Source: Dermatophilus congolensis
GTDB lineage: Bacteria > Actinomycetota > Actinomycetes > Actinomycetales > Dermatophilaceae
Length of the DNA stretch: 33,720 nucleotides
Direction of reading: 5' to 3'
Assembly: GCA_030538115.1 (NCBI GenBank)
Contig: JAUNUP010000031.1
Coordinates: forward strand, 1 to 33,720
Every line of letters begins with the position of its first letter. Position 1 is the stretch's first letter. Shown here in pieces: positions 15,094 through 23,197 of this stretch. The position numbers and the translations under genes are program-made. The notes beneath the pieces were generated by a model that did no database searches, had not been told where the DNA came from, and saw only the letters and a program-made list of their open reading frames with translations.

Positions 15094-15750
15094 TCAGAGG
15101 CGGGCGTCGTTCGTCGTTTCTGCGGTGCTCGCTATCGCGTTGACCGCGGCAACCGCGATGGCTGAGCCGCCTCGGCGGCCGTGAACGGTCAGGTACTCCA
15201 GGCCGTAAGGATTGTCGGCGAGGGCCTGCTTCGACTCCGCAGCACCGACGAAGCCCACGGGGATACCGATGACGGCGGCGGGCTTTACCCCGGTGTCGCG
15301 TACGACCTCCAGGAGCCGGAATAGCGCGGTGGGCGCGTTGCCGATGGCGACCACCGCCCCCTCCAAGCGAGGCTTCCACATCTCCACTGCTGCGGCTGTT
15401 TTCGTCGTGCCGAGCTCGGCAGCAAGGTCCGACAGCCCCGGATCGCCGAGGTGGCAGATCACGTCGTTGTCGCGGGGCAGTCGCGAGCGGATGATCCCGG
15501 TTGCGACCATCGTGGAGTCGCACAACACGGGAGCGCCCGCCACCAACGCTGACCGCGCCGCCGCGACCACTCCGGGGGTGAACGCAACGTCACTCGACAG
15601 ATCCGTCTGAGCGGCTGCGTGCACCATCCGCACCACCGCCGCAGCCACGTCGTCGGGGAAGCGCGCGAGGTCGGTCTCCTCGCGGATGATGCGGAACGAC
15701 TCGGCGTAGATCTCGGCCCCGTCGGTGCGGTACTCGTACGTGGTGTTCAC
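15094..15750 (-). CDS. cobH: Precorrin-8X methylmutase (CobH/CbiC)
   Basis: CobH moves the methyl group from C11 to C12, turning precorrin-8 into hydrogenobyrinic acid (CbiC does the same on the cobalt form). The 218-residue protein shows the conserved active-site region MVHAAAQTDLSSDVAFTPGV, with the catalytic His at residue 44. It also has PVLCDSTMVATGI and AVIGIPVGFVGAAESKQAL, and ends with GRRGGSAIAVAAVNAI. The GTG at 15750 is preferred: GAGGGG lies just upstream and family similarity starts at NTTYEYRTDGAEIY. A longer frame would overlap the riboswitch on the opposite strand. It faces cobF tail to tail and is divergent from cbiM, but has no recognisable riboswitch on its own strand. Confidence 0.93.
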   Translation of the reverse strand: MNTTYEYRTDGAEIYAESFRIIREETDLARFPDDVAAAVVRMVHAAAQTDLSSDVAFTPGVVAAARSALVAGAPVLCDSTMVATGIIRSRLPRDNDVICHLGDPGLSDLAAELGTTKTAAAVEMWKPRLEGAVVAIGNAPTALFRLLEVVRDTGVKPAAVIGIPVGFVGAAESKQALADNPYGLEYLTVHGRRGGSAIAVAAVNAIASTAETTNDARL

Positions 15751-15769
15751 AACCGGCCCCTCTGGTTCT

Positions 15770-15916
15770 GTGGAAGAGTGGAGCCACCATTTCACAGCCC
15801 GACGGGCGACGAGGAAGCCGGGTAGAGCCGGCACGGTCGCGCCACTGTGCACCACCGACAAGGGTGGAAAGTCAGGAACTCGTTCCGTCGGACCTCATCG
15901 AGACGCGCAATCTCGA
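15770..15916 (+). promoter_or_regulatory. Cobalamin riboswitch of the cbiMNQO cobalt transporter
   Basis: The core at 15813-15849 reads GAAGCCGGGTAGAGCCGGCA, then CGGTCGCGCCACTGTG, close to the cobalamin aptamer consensus (CCGG arms, then GGTCGCGCCACTGT). The B12-box-like AAGTCAGGAACTCGTT is at 15869-15884. A 6-bp hairpin TCGAGA/TCTCGA at 15898-15916 runs into the Shine-Dalgarno GAGGAAGGA at 15915-15923, giving a plausible switch over translation of cbiM. The outer boundary is approximate. The element lies in the cobH-cbiM divergent spacer and is transcribed away from cobH. Confidence 0.88.
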
Positions 15917-15931
15917 GGAAGGACGGCGTTC

Positions 15932-16609
15932 ATGCATATCGCCGAAGGGTTTCTCCCCCCACTGCACTGCGCTGCCTGGGCTGCGGCTGCGGCTCCGTTC
16001 GTGATCCACGGTGGCCGGGCGGTCATCGCGGAGACGCGCAAGTCTTCTGAGAACACGTTGCTCCTGGCGGCGGCGGGGGCGTTCACGTTCGTGCTCAGCG
16101 CGATCAAGTTGCCCAGCATCACGGGGAGTTCGTCGCATCCGACCGGCACGGGCGCGGGAGCAATCCTGTTCAGACCACCTGTGATGGCATTCCTGGGGAC
16201 GGTGGTGTTGCTCTTCCAAGCGTTGCTGCTCGCCCACGGCGGGCTGACCACGCTCGGCGCCAACGTGTTCTCGATGGCGGTCGCGGGCCCATGGGCCGCG
16301 TACGCCGTGTGGGTCGCCCTGCGCCGCACGGGCGCTCCGATGGAGGTCGGGGTGTTCTTCGCCATGGCGATCGCCGACCTCACCACGTACGTGGTCACCT
16401 CCACGCAGCTCGCACTCGCGTACCCCGCCCCTGACCTGCTCGCCGCGTTCGGCAAGTTCGCCGGCGTCTTCGCGGTCACCCAGGTGCCGCTCGCGCTCAT
16501 GGAGGGCGTGCTCGGCGTGCTCCTGTTCCGGTTCCTCGTCACAGTGGCGGGCCCCGAGCTCGTGCGCCACCGTCTCCACTCGACCTCCAAGGAGGCCAGC
16601 CATGCGTGA
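15932..16609 (+). CDS. cbiM: Cobalt ECF transporter substrate-binding membrane component CbiM
   Basis: CbiM is the S-component that binds Co2+ and carries it across the membrane with CbiN, CbiQ and CbiO. The 225-residue product starts MHIAEGFLPPLHC. In this family the N-terminal Met-His is a metal ligand, so the ATG at 15932 is certain; it also follows GAGGAAGGA. Several hydrophobic helices follow (LLLAAAGAFTFVLSAIKLPS, MAFLGTVVLLFQALLLAHGG, FGKFAGVFAVTQVPLALMEG). The motif SAIKLPSITGSSSHPTGTG contains the conserved loop and the His of the second ligand region. The cobalamin riboswitch upstream and the B12 genes on both sides make cobalt, rather than nickel, the likely substrate. cbiN overlaps its 3' end by 8 bp. 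Confidence 0.96.
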   Translation: MHIAEGFLPPLHCAAWAAAAAPFVIHGGRAVIAETRKSSENTLLLAAAGAFTFVLSAIKLPSITGSSSHPTGTGAGAILFRPPVMAFLGTVVLLFQALLLAHGGLTTLGANVFSMAVAGPWAAYAVWVALRRTGAPMEVGVFFAMAIADLTTYVVTSTQLALAYPAPDLLAAFGKFAGVFAVTQVPLALMEGVLGVLLFRFLVTVAGPELVRHRLHSTSKEASHA

Positions 16610-16913
16610 AAGCCGTTGGGTGACACCCGTTCTGTTGCTGGCGCTCGTGGTGCTCTTCGCCATTTCGTTCTTCGCGGCTCCGAGCCCGAGCGAGGGTGAG
16701 GAGGCGTTCGGGGGCACCGACGCCGCAGTCACCGCTCAACTCGAAGCCGACGGCCATGAGCCTTGGTTCTCGCCGATCTTCGAGCCCGGTAGCGGCGAGA
16801 TCGAGTCGGGCCTGTTCGCGTTGCAGGCGGCCCTCGGAGCGGGGGTGCTCGGTTACGCGCTGGGCAACCTTCGCGGAAGGCGAGCGGCTCGCAACGAGCA
16901 CGCGGACGCCTGA
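16602..16913 (+). CDS. cbiN: Cobalt transport accessory protein CbiN
   Basis: CbiN is a small membrane partner of CbiM needed for cobalt loading. The 103-residue protein has an N-terminal transmembrane segment (VTPVLLLALVVLFAISFFAA). An extracytoplasmic loop with FGGTDAAVTAQLEADGHEPW and FSPIFEPGSGEIESGLFALQ follows, the family signature. A second transmembrane helix (AALGAGVLGYALGNL) leads to a short basic tail. The ATG at 16602 has AAGGAGG upstream and lies inside the 3' end of cbiM. The stop is one base before the cbiQ GTG. Confidence 0.94.
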   Translation: MRESRWVTPVLLLALVVLFAISFFAAPSPSEGEEAFGGTDAAVTAQLEADGHEPWFSPIFEPGSGEIESGLFALQAALGAGVLGYALGNLRGRRAARNEHADA

Positions 16914-16914
16914 G

Positions 16915-17700
16915 GTGCACATCACCGCACTCGACGACGCGGCCTGGGACAGCCCGTGGCGCACCATCCCGGTAGGCCACAAGGTCGCACTCAGCGGTGC
17001 GCTGCTACTCACGGCACTGGTGAGTCCCGTGTGGCCGGGGTGCGTCGCGGTGGCTACGGCCGCCGTGGCGCTGACCCTGGGCTGGGCACGAATCCCGCTG
17101 CGCACCCTCACACTGGCGATGACACCGCCGCTGGCGTTCATCGTGATCGGGGGGCTGACCGTCGCGGTCGTGCTCGGAGGCGAGCCGTCGGCCTCCGCGC
17201 TGGTGGCGGGGCCGCTGTGGCTCGACTCCGACAGCATCGAGCGCGGCATCTCGGCCACGGCCCACGGCATCGCGGGCACGCTCTCGCTCATGCTCCTCGC
17301 GACGACCACCCCGATGAGCGACCTGCTCTCGTGGCTGCGCAGCCTCGGGGTGCCTGCGCCGCTCGTCGAGGTCGCCGGGCTCACCTACCGGCTGTTGTTC
17401 GTGCTGCTCGAGGTGGCGCTGGCCATCCGGGCGGCGCAGCTCGCCCGGCTCGGCAACGTCGCGCGTGGCACGCGGCGGGTGAATCACGGGCTCCACCAGG
17501 CGGCTTCGGCTGCCGGGTCGGTGTTGCTGCGTGCCTGGGATCGCTCGTCGCGGCTTCAGGCCGGTCTGGAGGGACGCGGTTACACCGGCGAATTGCGCAC
17601 GCTCGCACCGGTACACGCCGTGTCGGTGGCGTTCGTCGCGGTGGGGCTCGCGGTCGTCGCGGGCATCTGGGCGCTGACGCTCGTGGCGGGCCTGCGATGA
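16915..17700 (+). CDS. cbiQ: Cobalt ECF transporter transmembrane component CbiQ
   Basis: CbiQ is the T-component that couples ATP hydrolysis by CbiO to the CbiMN substrate unit. The 261-residue protein has about five hydrophobic helices and the two cytoplasmic Ala-Arg-Gly style motifs of T-components. I see the first region around [12 protein letters not shown] and the second around [16 protein letters not shown] near the C-terminus. The GTG at 16915 begins one base after the cbiN stop. This allows re-initiation and gives a family-length protein, but the exact start is less certain than for its neighbours. Its 3' end overlaps cbiO by the ATGA junction. The gene is an integral part of the cbiMNQO operon. 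Confidence 0.9.
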   Translation: MHITALDDAAWDSPWRTIPVGHKVALSGALLLTALVSPVWPGCVAVATAAVALTLGWARIPLRTLTLAMTPPLAFIVIGGLTVAVVLGGEPSASALVAGPLWLDSDSIERGISATAHGIAGTLSLMLLATTTPMSDLLSWLRSLGVPAPLVEVAGLTYRLLFVLLEVALAIRAAQLARLGNVARGTRRVNHGLHQAASAAGSVLLRAWDRSSRLQAGLEGRGYTGELRTLAPVHAVSVAFVAVGLAVVAGIWALTLVAGLR

Positions 17701-18515
17701 CCCTTGAAACCCTCGGTCTCGTCGCGGGCTATCCGGGGCGCGACCCGGTACTCCGCGAGGTGACGTTCACGCTGCCCGGCGACGGGCGGGTCGCCCTGCT
17801 CGGCGCGAACGGCTCAGGCAAGACGACGCTGCTGCGTTGCCTCTCCGGGGCGCACACGCCCACGTCGGGCCAGGTGGTCCGCGGCGGCACAGCGCTGCGC
17901 TACGGGCGTCGCGACCTGCAGGAGCATCGTCGAGCGGTGCAACTCGTGCTGCAAGATCCCGACGACCAGTTGTTCTCGGCAGATGTCATCGGTGACGTCT
18001 CGTTCGGGCCCCTCAACCTCGGCATGACTCCGGCCGAGACCGCGCAGCGGGTCGACGAGGTGCTCGCCGAATTGTCGATCTCGCACCTGGCTAACCGGCC
18101 GACGCACCAGCTCAGCTACGGGGAGCGAAAACGCGTGGCCCTCGCGGGGGCCGTCGCGATGCGGCCCTCGGTGCTGCTGCTCGACGAGCCGACCGCAGGT
18201 CTCGACCCGGAGGGTGCGAGCGAGGTCGTCGCGATTCTCGACCGCCTGCATGACGACGGCACGGCACTGCTCATCGCCACCCACGACGTCGACCTGGCGC
18301 TGGCCTGGGCCGACAAGGTAGCGGTGGTACACGAAGGCGGCCTCGTGCAGGGACCGGGCACTGAGGTGATGGCCGACGAGGCCCTCCTGCGCGCGGCGCG
18401 CCTCCGCCCGCCGTGGTCTCTCGCCCTCGCCTCCGGGTTGGGCCTGGCCGGGCGTCCCCGTTCGCTCGACGAGGCGGTCGCCCTCGTCAGGGCTTCGTAC
18501 AGGACCACTGCGTGA
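17697..18515 (+). CDS. cbiO: Cobalt ECF transporter ATP-binding protein CbiO
   Basis: CbiO is the ATPase of the cobalt importer. All ABC ATPase motifs are visible in the 272-residue protein. Walker A is GANGSGKT at 36-43. The Q-loop region is [20 protein letters not shown], the form typical of ECF ATPases. The signature is [16 protein letters not shown], Walker B is [13 protein letters not shown] and the switch His is in ATHDVDLAL. The C-terminal 40 residues ([16 protein letters not shown]) are a less conserved extension. The ATG at 17697 overlaps the cbiQ stop. The last 29 bp overlap the 3' end of cbiT on the other strand. It is the last gene of the transporter operon. Confidence 0.95.
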   Translation: MTLETLGLVAGYPGRDPVLREVTFTLPGDGRVALLGANGSGKTTLLRCLSGAHTPTSGQVVRGGTALRYGRRDLQEHRRAVQLVLQDPDDQLFSADVIGDVSFGPLNLGMTPAETAQRVDEVLAELSISHLANRPTHQLSYGERKRVALAGAVAMRPSVLLLDEPTAGLDPEGASEVVAILDRLHDDGTALLIATHDVDLALAWADKVAVVHEGGLVQGPGTEVMADEALLRAARLRPPWSLALASGLGLAGRPRSLDEAVALVRASYRTTA

Positions 18516-19119
18516 TCGCGCGCAGCGGCGTCCAGGCCAGAAAGCGCCCGAGCGACTCGGCCGTCTCCACCGTGATGCGGGCGAGTTGCCCCCCGTGCTC
18601 GCGATACGCCTCCACGAGCAGGGCCTCGGTGTCGAGCGTCACGCCGTGCACGACGATCCGGCCGCCGGGGCGCAGCGCGTTCCAGGAGGCGTCGATGGCT
18701 CCTCCGGTCGCGCCGCCTCCGATGAACACCGCATCAGGCGCTGGCAGCTCTCCCGCCGTGATGAGGGCGTGCGCATCGCCCTCCACGATGTCAACGACGC
18801 CGGGAGACAAGCGGGCCACGTTCTCGCGCGCACGAGCCGCGCGTTCGGCCTTGCGCTCCAAACCGATCGCCCGCGCCCCCGGAGCGGCCCGACACCACTC
18901 CACGGCCATCGCCCCGGAGCCGGTGCCCACGTCCCACAACAGCTCCCCGGCTGCCGGACGCAGAAACGCGAACGCGCTTGCCCGGGCGTGCCGTTTAGTG
19001 ATGAGCCCGTCGTGCTGGAAGGCCTCGTCGGGCAGGCCCGGCACCGTGGACTCCCCCACCACGGCCGCCCCGGCGGTCACCTCGGGCTCTGCCCCGTCTT
19101 TCGCACGATCTGATTCCAC
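18487..19119 (-). CDS. cbiT: Precorrin-6B C15-methyltransferase (decarboxylating) CbiT
   Basis: CbiT is the second half of the two-domain CobL. It methylates C15 and removes the acetate side-chain carboxyl at C12, using SAM. The 210-residue protein contains [20 protein letters not shown], then the Rossmann SAM motif [18 protein letters not shown], then VEGDAHALI and the [12 protein letters not shown] motif typical of CbiT. The matching CbiE half is fused into cbiEGH at 10945-13536. The GTG at 19119 has no good ribosome binding site and the first 25 residues are not conserved, so the true start may be internal. It converges on cbiO with a 29-bp overlap and is divergent from cobA with 42 bp between starts. 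Confidence 0.92.
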   Translation of the reverse strand: MESDRAKDGAEPEVTAGAAVVGESTVPGLPDEAFQHDGLITKRHARASAFAFLRPAAGELLWDVGTGSGAMAVEWCRAAPGARAIGLERKAERAARARENVARLSPGVVDIVEGDAHALITAGELPAPDAVFIGGGATGGAIDASWNALRPGGRIVVHGVTLDTEALLVEAYREHGGQLARITVETAESLGRFLAWTPLRAITQWSCTKP

Positions 19120-19161
19120 CCCTGGACCCTACCGACCGATCCACACCTCGCAGGAGCACCC

Positions 19162-19908
19162 GTGAACGACCTCGCACCCGGCACTGTCACCCTCGTGGGC
19201 GGCGGCCCGGGCGACCCCGACCTCATCACCGTGGCCGGCCTCAAGGCGGTGCAGCAGGCCGATGTCGTTCTGCACGACAGGCTTTCACCCGCCGAAGTGC
19301 TCGACGAGGCCCCGGACGGGTGCGAATTAGTCGACGTCGGCAAGATCCCCGGCGGCAAGCAGACCCCGCAGGACGAGATCAACCGCCTGCTCATCGAGCA
19401 CGCCCGCGCGGGCCGTCGGGTGGTTCGACTCAAGGGAGGCGACTCGTTCGTCTTCGGCCGCGGCGGCGAGGAGTGGCTCGCCTGCGCCGAGGCCGGCGTT
19501 CCGGTGCGGGTGATCCCGGGCGTGTCGTCGGCAATCGCAGGCCCGGCCCTGGCCGGCATCCCCGTCACCCACCGCACTCTCACGCAGGGGGTCACGATTG
19601 TGGCCGGCCACGTGCCCCCCGGCGACCCGCGTTCGCAACTCGACTGGTCGGCCCTCGCCAACACCCGAACCACGCTCGTGATTCTCATGGGTGTCGCCCA
19701 TCTGCCGGAGATCGCCGCAGCTCTGCAGGATGGCGGCCTCGTGGGCGAGACACCCGCCGCGATCGTCGCGAACGCCTCGACTCCGCAAGCCCGCACACTG
19801 CACGGAACCCTGGCCACCATCGCGCCACTGGCGAGGGAGGCAGCCATTGCGCCCCCGGCCATCACGGTGATCGGCGACGTGGCGGGCCTGGACCTCACGA
19901 ACTCTTGA
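19162..19908 (+). CDS. cobA: Uroporphyrinogen-III C-methyltransferase (SUMT)
   Basis: SUMT uses two SAM to methylate C2 and C7 of uroporphyrinogen III, giving precorrin-2, the entry to cobalamin and siroheme. The 248-residue single-domain enzyme has TVTLVGGGPGDPDLITVAGL, then VVLHDRLSPAEVLDEAP, then VRLKGGDSFVFGRGGEEWLA and VIPGVSSAIAGPALAGIPVTHR, all classic SUMT motifs. It lacks the CysG dehydrogenase/chelatase domain, so oxidation of precorrin-2 to sirohydrochlorin before CbiX acts needs another enzyme. The GTG at 19162 has AGGAG six bases upstream. No riboswitch fits in the 42-bp space to cbiT. A long hairpin follows about 50 bp after the stop. Confidence 0.95.
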   Translation: MNDLAPGTVTLVGGGPGDPDLITVAGLKAVQQADVVLHDRLSPAEVLDEAPDGCELVDVGKIPGGKQTPQDEINRLLIEHARAGRRVVRLKGGDSFVFGRGGEEWLACAEAGVPVRVIPGVSSAIAGPALAGIPVTHRTLTQGVTIVAGHVPPGDPRSQLDWSALANTRTTLVILMGVAHLPEIAAALQDGGLVGETPAAIVANASTPQARTLHGTLATIAPLAREAAIAPPAITVIGDVAGLDLTNS

Positions 19909-19957
19909 CCCAGGGGACCCAGGCGCAATCTACGCACCGAAACCCGCGAGTGAGAAT

Positions 19958-20024
19958 CCTTCAGCTATGTGGGTGCGCCGAACTGTTCTATACGCGCACT
20001 TCGGCGCACCTACATAGCTGAAGG
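19958..20024. terminator. 25-bp perfect-length hairpin between convergent cobA and cobK
   Basis: The arm 19958-19982 pairs with 20000-20024 over 25 positions with a single G-T wobble (in RNA) and no mismatch. The loop of 17 bases is CTGTTCTATACGCGCAC. It sits between the ends of cobA (plus) and cobK (minus), so it can serve as a two-way terminator. No U-tract follows on either strand, and the stem is far longer than the other terminators here, so a repeat element or regulator site is an alternative. Confidence 0.6.
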
Positions 20025-20040
20025 TTTGCCTGTCGGCCGA

Positions 20041-20784
20041 TCACCTCGGGCGCAGCCACGCCAGCAACTCGTCCTGCCCCGCGAATTCCGGCACATCGTC
20101 CGGCGTAGGCGGTCGACTCACCATGACAATCCGCACCCCCAGCGCGGCAGCGGCATCGAGCTTCGCAGAGGTCGCCTCGCCGCCCGAATCCTTGCTGACC
20201 ACGATGCCCACACCCAGGTCGCGGAGCAGCGCGATCTCGCCCTCCACCGTGAAGGGCCCTCGCGCGATGAGCATCTCCCAGCCGAACGGGGTCTCCCAGC
20301 CCGGAGCGGGTTCGGTGACCCGGGCGATCACGTCGTCGAGACGGCGGTAGGTGTCGAGGTTCTGGCGTCCGATCGTGAGCAGCACCCGGCCGGGTTCTGT
20401 TGCGGTTCTCACTGATTCGACCGTCGCGCAAGCCTCGTCGTGGCCCTCGACCCACGTCCACGCATCGGCGTCGGGCCTCGACCGCCAGGACGGTCGCACC
20501 CATCGAGCGAGCCGCACCCCCGACTGGGCACAAGCGGCTGCGGCATTGGCCGTCATCGTCGCGGCGAAGGGGTGTGTCGCATCCACGACCACGTCCACGG
20601 CGTTCGCGCCGAGCCACTCCACGAGCCCGTCGGCTCCCCCGAAGCCTCCGACCCGCACACCCGCCATCTCGCGGGCGAGCTTCGTTCTGCCGGCCACTGA
20701 TTCGGTGACGTCGTGCCCCGCCTCCGTGAGCGAACGCACGAGGGCTCGACCGTCACCAGTGCCGCTGAGCACAAGCACCCTCAC
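20041..20784 (-). CDS. cobK: Precorrin-6A reductase (CobK/CbiJ)
   Basis: CobK reduces precorrin-6A (or the cobalt form) to precorrin-6B with NADPH. The 247-residue length is typical. The N-terminal nucleotide loop reads VLVLSGTGDGRALVRSLTEA, followed by VDVVVDATHPFAATMTANAA with the conserved ATHPFA motif. GRQNLDTYR and VVSKDSGGEATSAKLDAA follow near the C-terminus, the latter also a family signature. The start is GTG at 20784 with a purine-rich GAGGGGG just before it. It lies 26 bp downstream of rdgB on the same strand, so it may be read from the rdgB operon as well as its own promoter. It converges on cobA across a strong hairpin. Confidence 0.93.
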   Translation of the reverse strand: MRVLVLSGTGDGRALVRSLTEAGHDVTESVAGRTKLAREMAGVRVGGFGGADGLVEWLGANAVDVVVDATHPFAATMTANAAAACAQSGVRLARWVRPSWRSRPDADAWTWVEGHDEACATVESVRTATEPGRVLLTIGRQNLDTYRRLDDVIARVTEPAPGWETPFGWEMLIARGPFTVEGEIALLRDLGVGIVVSKDSGGEATSAKLDAAAALGVRIVMVSRPPTPDDVPEFAGQDELLAWLRPR

Positions 20785-20810
20785 GCCGCCCCCTCAGGGT
20801 CGCAGAATCC

Positions 20811-21434
20811 TCAGCCGAGCAACCGCAGCACGTCGTCTGCGAGCAGACGAAAGGCCTGGCCACGGTGTGAGCGCGCGTTCTTCTCCTCGGGTGGCAGCTC
20901 GGCGGAGGTGCGGGTGTCGCCCTCCAGTTGCAGCAGCGGGTCGTAGCCGAACCCGTTGGTGCCTCGCGGCTCTCGCGTGAGAGTGCCGGAGAATCGGCCC
21001 TCGTGGCATACGCTCTCGCCACCCGGCAGTGCCAGCACCGCCGCGCACACGAACGCGGCACCTCGGTGCTCGTCGGGCACGTCGGCGAGCTGAGCGAGCA
21101 ACAGCGCGTTGTTTGCCGGGTCGTCGCCGTGTAGCCCGGCCCAGCGGGCGCTGAACACACCAGGCGCACCGCCCAGCACGTCGACCGCCAGGCCGGAGTC
21201 GTCCGCCAAGGCCGGCAGCCCCGTCGCCTCCGCAGCGGCACGTGCCTTGAGCAGGGCGTTCGCCTCGAACGTCACACCGCTCTCGACCACATCCTCCACA
21301 CCCGGGAACGAGCCGATACCCACCAACTCCAGCCCCGTCGCCTCCAGCACGTCGGCCAGGATCACCCGGATCTCGGCGACCTTGCCCTCATTGCGCGTGG
21401 CCAGAACCAGCCGCCGATCAGAGCCCCCGCTCAT
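20811..21434 (-). CDS. rdgB: XTP/dITP diphosphatase (RdgB/HAM1)
   Basis: This house-cleaning enzyme hydrolyses XTP, ITP and dITP to monophosphates and so keeps deaminated purines out of DNA and RNA. The 207-residue protein has the family motifs in order: LVLATRNEGKVAEIR at the N-terminus, LADDSGLAVDVLGGAPGVFS, SARWAG, GTNGFGYDPLL and EKNARSHRGQAF at the C-terminus. The ATG at 21434 has GAGGA upstream. It lies 79 bp after rph on the same strand, an order conserved in many bacteria, and 26 bp before cobK. Confidence 0.95.
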   Translation of the reverse strand: MSGGSDRRLVLATRNEGKVAEIRVILADVLEATGLELVGIGSFPGVEDVVESGVTFEANALLKARAAAEATGLPALADDSGLAVDVLGGAPGVFSARWAGLHGDDPANNALLLAQLADVPDEHRGAAFVCAAVLALPGGESVCHEGRFSGTLTREPRGTNGFGYDPLLQLEGDTRTSAELPPEEKNARSHRGQAFRLLADDVLRLLG

Positions 21435-21513
21435 GCTTGGTCCTCGCGCTCGTCACTGCACACCGTCACCACGACCGGAGACGTCGCCTCGCGCAGTTCG
21501 GTTCCCTCGCCGC

Positions 21514-22257
21514 TCATGCCCGAGCCCGCGGGGTGGCTTCCAGGGCCTCCTGCTGCAGACGCGACAGCTCCGCGCAGCCGGATTCGGCCAGGTCGAGCAT
21601 CGCCCCGAGCAGGTCGCGGTCGAACGGTGCGCCCTCGGCGGTGCCCTGCACCTCGACGTACCGACCCTCGCCCGTCATGACGACGTTCATGTCGGTGTCG
21701 GCACTGGAGTCTTCGACGTAGTCGAGGTCGAGCACCGGCTGCCCCTCCACGACGCCGACGCTCACCGCAGCCACGGACGACACGATCGGAGTCGCGGCCG
21801 GCCGGATCGCACCCAGCCGCCGCCCGGTGCGCACGGCATCGACCAGCGCGACGTACGCCCCGGTGATCGCGGCGGTGCGGGTACCGCCGTCGGCCTGCAG
21901 CACGTCACAGTCGATGACGATCGTGTTCTCGCCGAGCTGCTTGAGGTCGACCGTCGCGCGCAGGCTGCGCCCCACGAGACGCGAGATCTCATGCGTACGG
22001 CCGCCGATCTTGCCCTTCACCGACTCGCGGTCGTTGCGCGTGTTGGTCGCGCGCGGCAACATCGCGTACTCGGCCGTGACCCACCCGGTGCCGCTGCCCT
22101 TGAGCCAGCGCGGCACGCCCTCCGTGAACGAGGCCGCGCACAGCACGCGGGTGCGCCCGAACTCGACGAGCACGCTCCCTTCCGCATGGTCGAGCCAGTT
22201 GCGGGTGATGCGGATGTCGCGGAGCTGGTCGGCGAGGCGGCCGTCGTGTCGGGTCAT
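21514..22257 (-). CDS. rph: Ribonuclease PH
   Basis: RNase PH trims the 3' ends of tRNA precursors by phosphorolysis. The 247-residue protein shows the family pattern: [20 protein letters not shown], then [37 protein letters not shown] and [41 protein letters not shown] follows in the C-terminal third. The ATG at 22257 overlaps the stop of the MBL hydrolase (ATGA), which shows translational coupling. A longer frame upstream has no homology. Confidence 0.96.
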   Translation of the reverse strand: MTRHDGRLADQLRDIRITRNWLDHAEGSVLVEFGRTRVLCAASFTEGVPRWLKGSGTGWVTAEYAMLPRATNTRNDRESVKGKIGGRTHEISRLVGRSLRATVDLKQLGENTIVIDCDVLQADGGTRTAAITGAYVALVDAVRTGRRLGAIRPAATPIVSSVAAVSVGVVEGQPVLDLDYVEDSSADTDMNVVMTGEGRYVEVQGTAEGAPFDRDLLGAMLDLAESGCAELSRLQQEALEATPRARA

Positions 22258-23057
22258 GCACCAACCGTATCCGCAGCACCACCGGTATCGCCGCGGAGGT
22301 CGAACACGTCGCCGGGAGCGCACACCTCGACCTCCGGCCACACCTCGGCGGCCTGGGCGCGGCAGACCTCCACATCGTTCCACGCCGGGATGTGGGTGAG
22401 CACGAGCCGCTTCACTCCCCCGGCCTCCGTGGCGGCCAGGGCGGCGCGGCGCCCCGACATGTGGATGCCCTCGGTCTCGTCACGTCCCTCGACGAAGGCG
22501 CTGTCCGCGAGTACCAGGTCGGCTCCGGTCATCAGCACCGACAGCGCCGGGCACGCGTCGGTGTCGCCGGTGTACGCGAGCACTGCTCCATCGGCGGCGA
22601 CCCGAACGCCGAAGGTCGTCACCGGGTGGTAGACCTGCACCGGCGTGAGAGTGAACGGCCCGATCACGACGTCGGCCCCGTCGGCGAGTTCGTGAAATTC
22701 GCACCGCGGGCTCAGGTCTTCGGGAGCCTCGACTCCGTAGGCACGCCCCATGCGCTCGGCCACCCCGGGCGGCCCGTATACCGGCAGCTTGTCTTCACGC
22801 GGCAGCGTCGGGTGGTGAGCCAGCATCACGTACAGCGAGCACACGTCTAGACAGTGGTCGGGGTGCAGGTGTGACAGAACCACTGCATCGAGCGTCGTCG
22901 GCTCCACGTAGCGCTGCAACGTGCCAAGTGAGCCGTTGCCCAGGTCGAGCACGATGCTCCACGTGCGCCCCTCGTGCTCGGCCTGCACGAGGTAACAGGA
23001 CGCCGGCGACTCCGGCCCCGGGTAGCTTCCCGAGCACCCCACTGCGGTGACTCTCAC
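22254..23057 (-). CDS. MBL-fold metallo-hydrolase (RNase Z-like family)
   Basis: This 267-residue protein is a metallo-beta-lactamase fold hydrolase. The zinc motif [13 protein letters not shown] has the HxHxDH arrangement. The further ligands are probably the His in [12 protein letters not shown], the Asp in [13 protein letters not shown] and the His in [12 protein letters not shown]. The pattern, including [20 protein letters not shown] at the start and the SGR motif near the C-terminus, is that of the MBL hydrolases encoded beside rph and murI in actinobacteria. A role in RNA or nucleotide phosphodiester cleavage is suggested by resemblance to RNase Z-like and cyclic-nucleotide phosphodiesterase-like members, but is not proven. 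The GTG at 23057 has AAGGAG upstream. It overlaps rph by 4 bp. Confidence 0.85.
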   Translation of the reverse strand: MRVTAVGCSGSYPGPESPASCYLVQAEHEGRTWSIVLDLGNGSLGTLQRYVEPTTLDAVVLSHLHPDHCLDVCSLYVMLAHHPTLPREDKLPVYGPPGVAERMGRAYGVEAPEDLSPRCEFHELADGADVVIGPFTLTPVQVYHPVTTFGVRVAADGAVLAYTGDTDACPALSVLMTGADLVLADSAFVEGRDETEGIHMSGRRAALAATEAGGVKRLVLTHIPAWNDVEVCRAQAAEVWPEVEVCAPGDVFDLRGDTGGAADTVGA

Positions 23058-23159
23058 GATCGCTCCTTCGAGTGTTCGACTTGTCGGTGCGGATCCCCGG
23101 CGCTCTAGTGGCGGTAGGTGTCGGGACTTGGTTCTGGCTCGTCTGTCGTTCTGGCGCGT

Positions 23160-23197
23160 ACACGCGGCCGCAGGCCGCTAGGCCTCCTGCCGCGTGT
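23160..23197 (-). terminator. Two-level hairpin at the murI 3' end
   Basis: ACACGCGG (23160-23167) pairs with CCGCGTGT (23190-23197), and an inner AGGCC/GGCCT stem closes a GCTA loop that holds the murI stop codon. It could reduce read-through from murI into the MBL hydrolase. The absence of a T-run makes this tentative. The 120 bp between the two genes shows no other feature. Confidence 0.4.

Noticed and set aside
20400..20708. Small plus-strand open frames opposite cobK
   Set aside because: Random open frames in high-GC sequence; cobK on the minus strand carries the family motifs.
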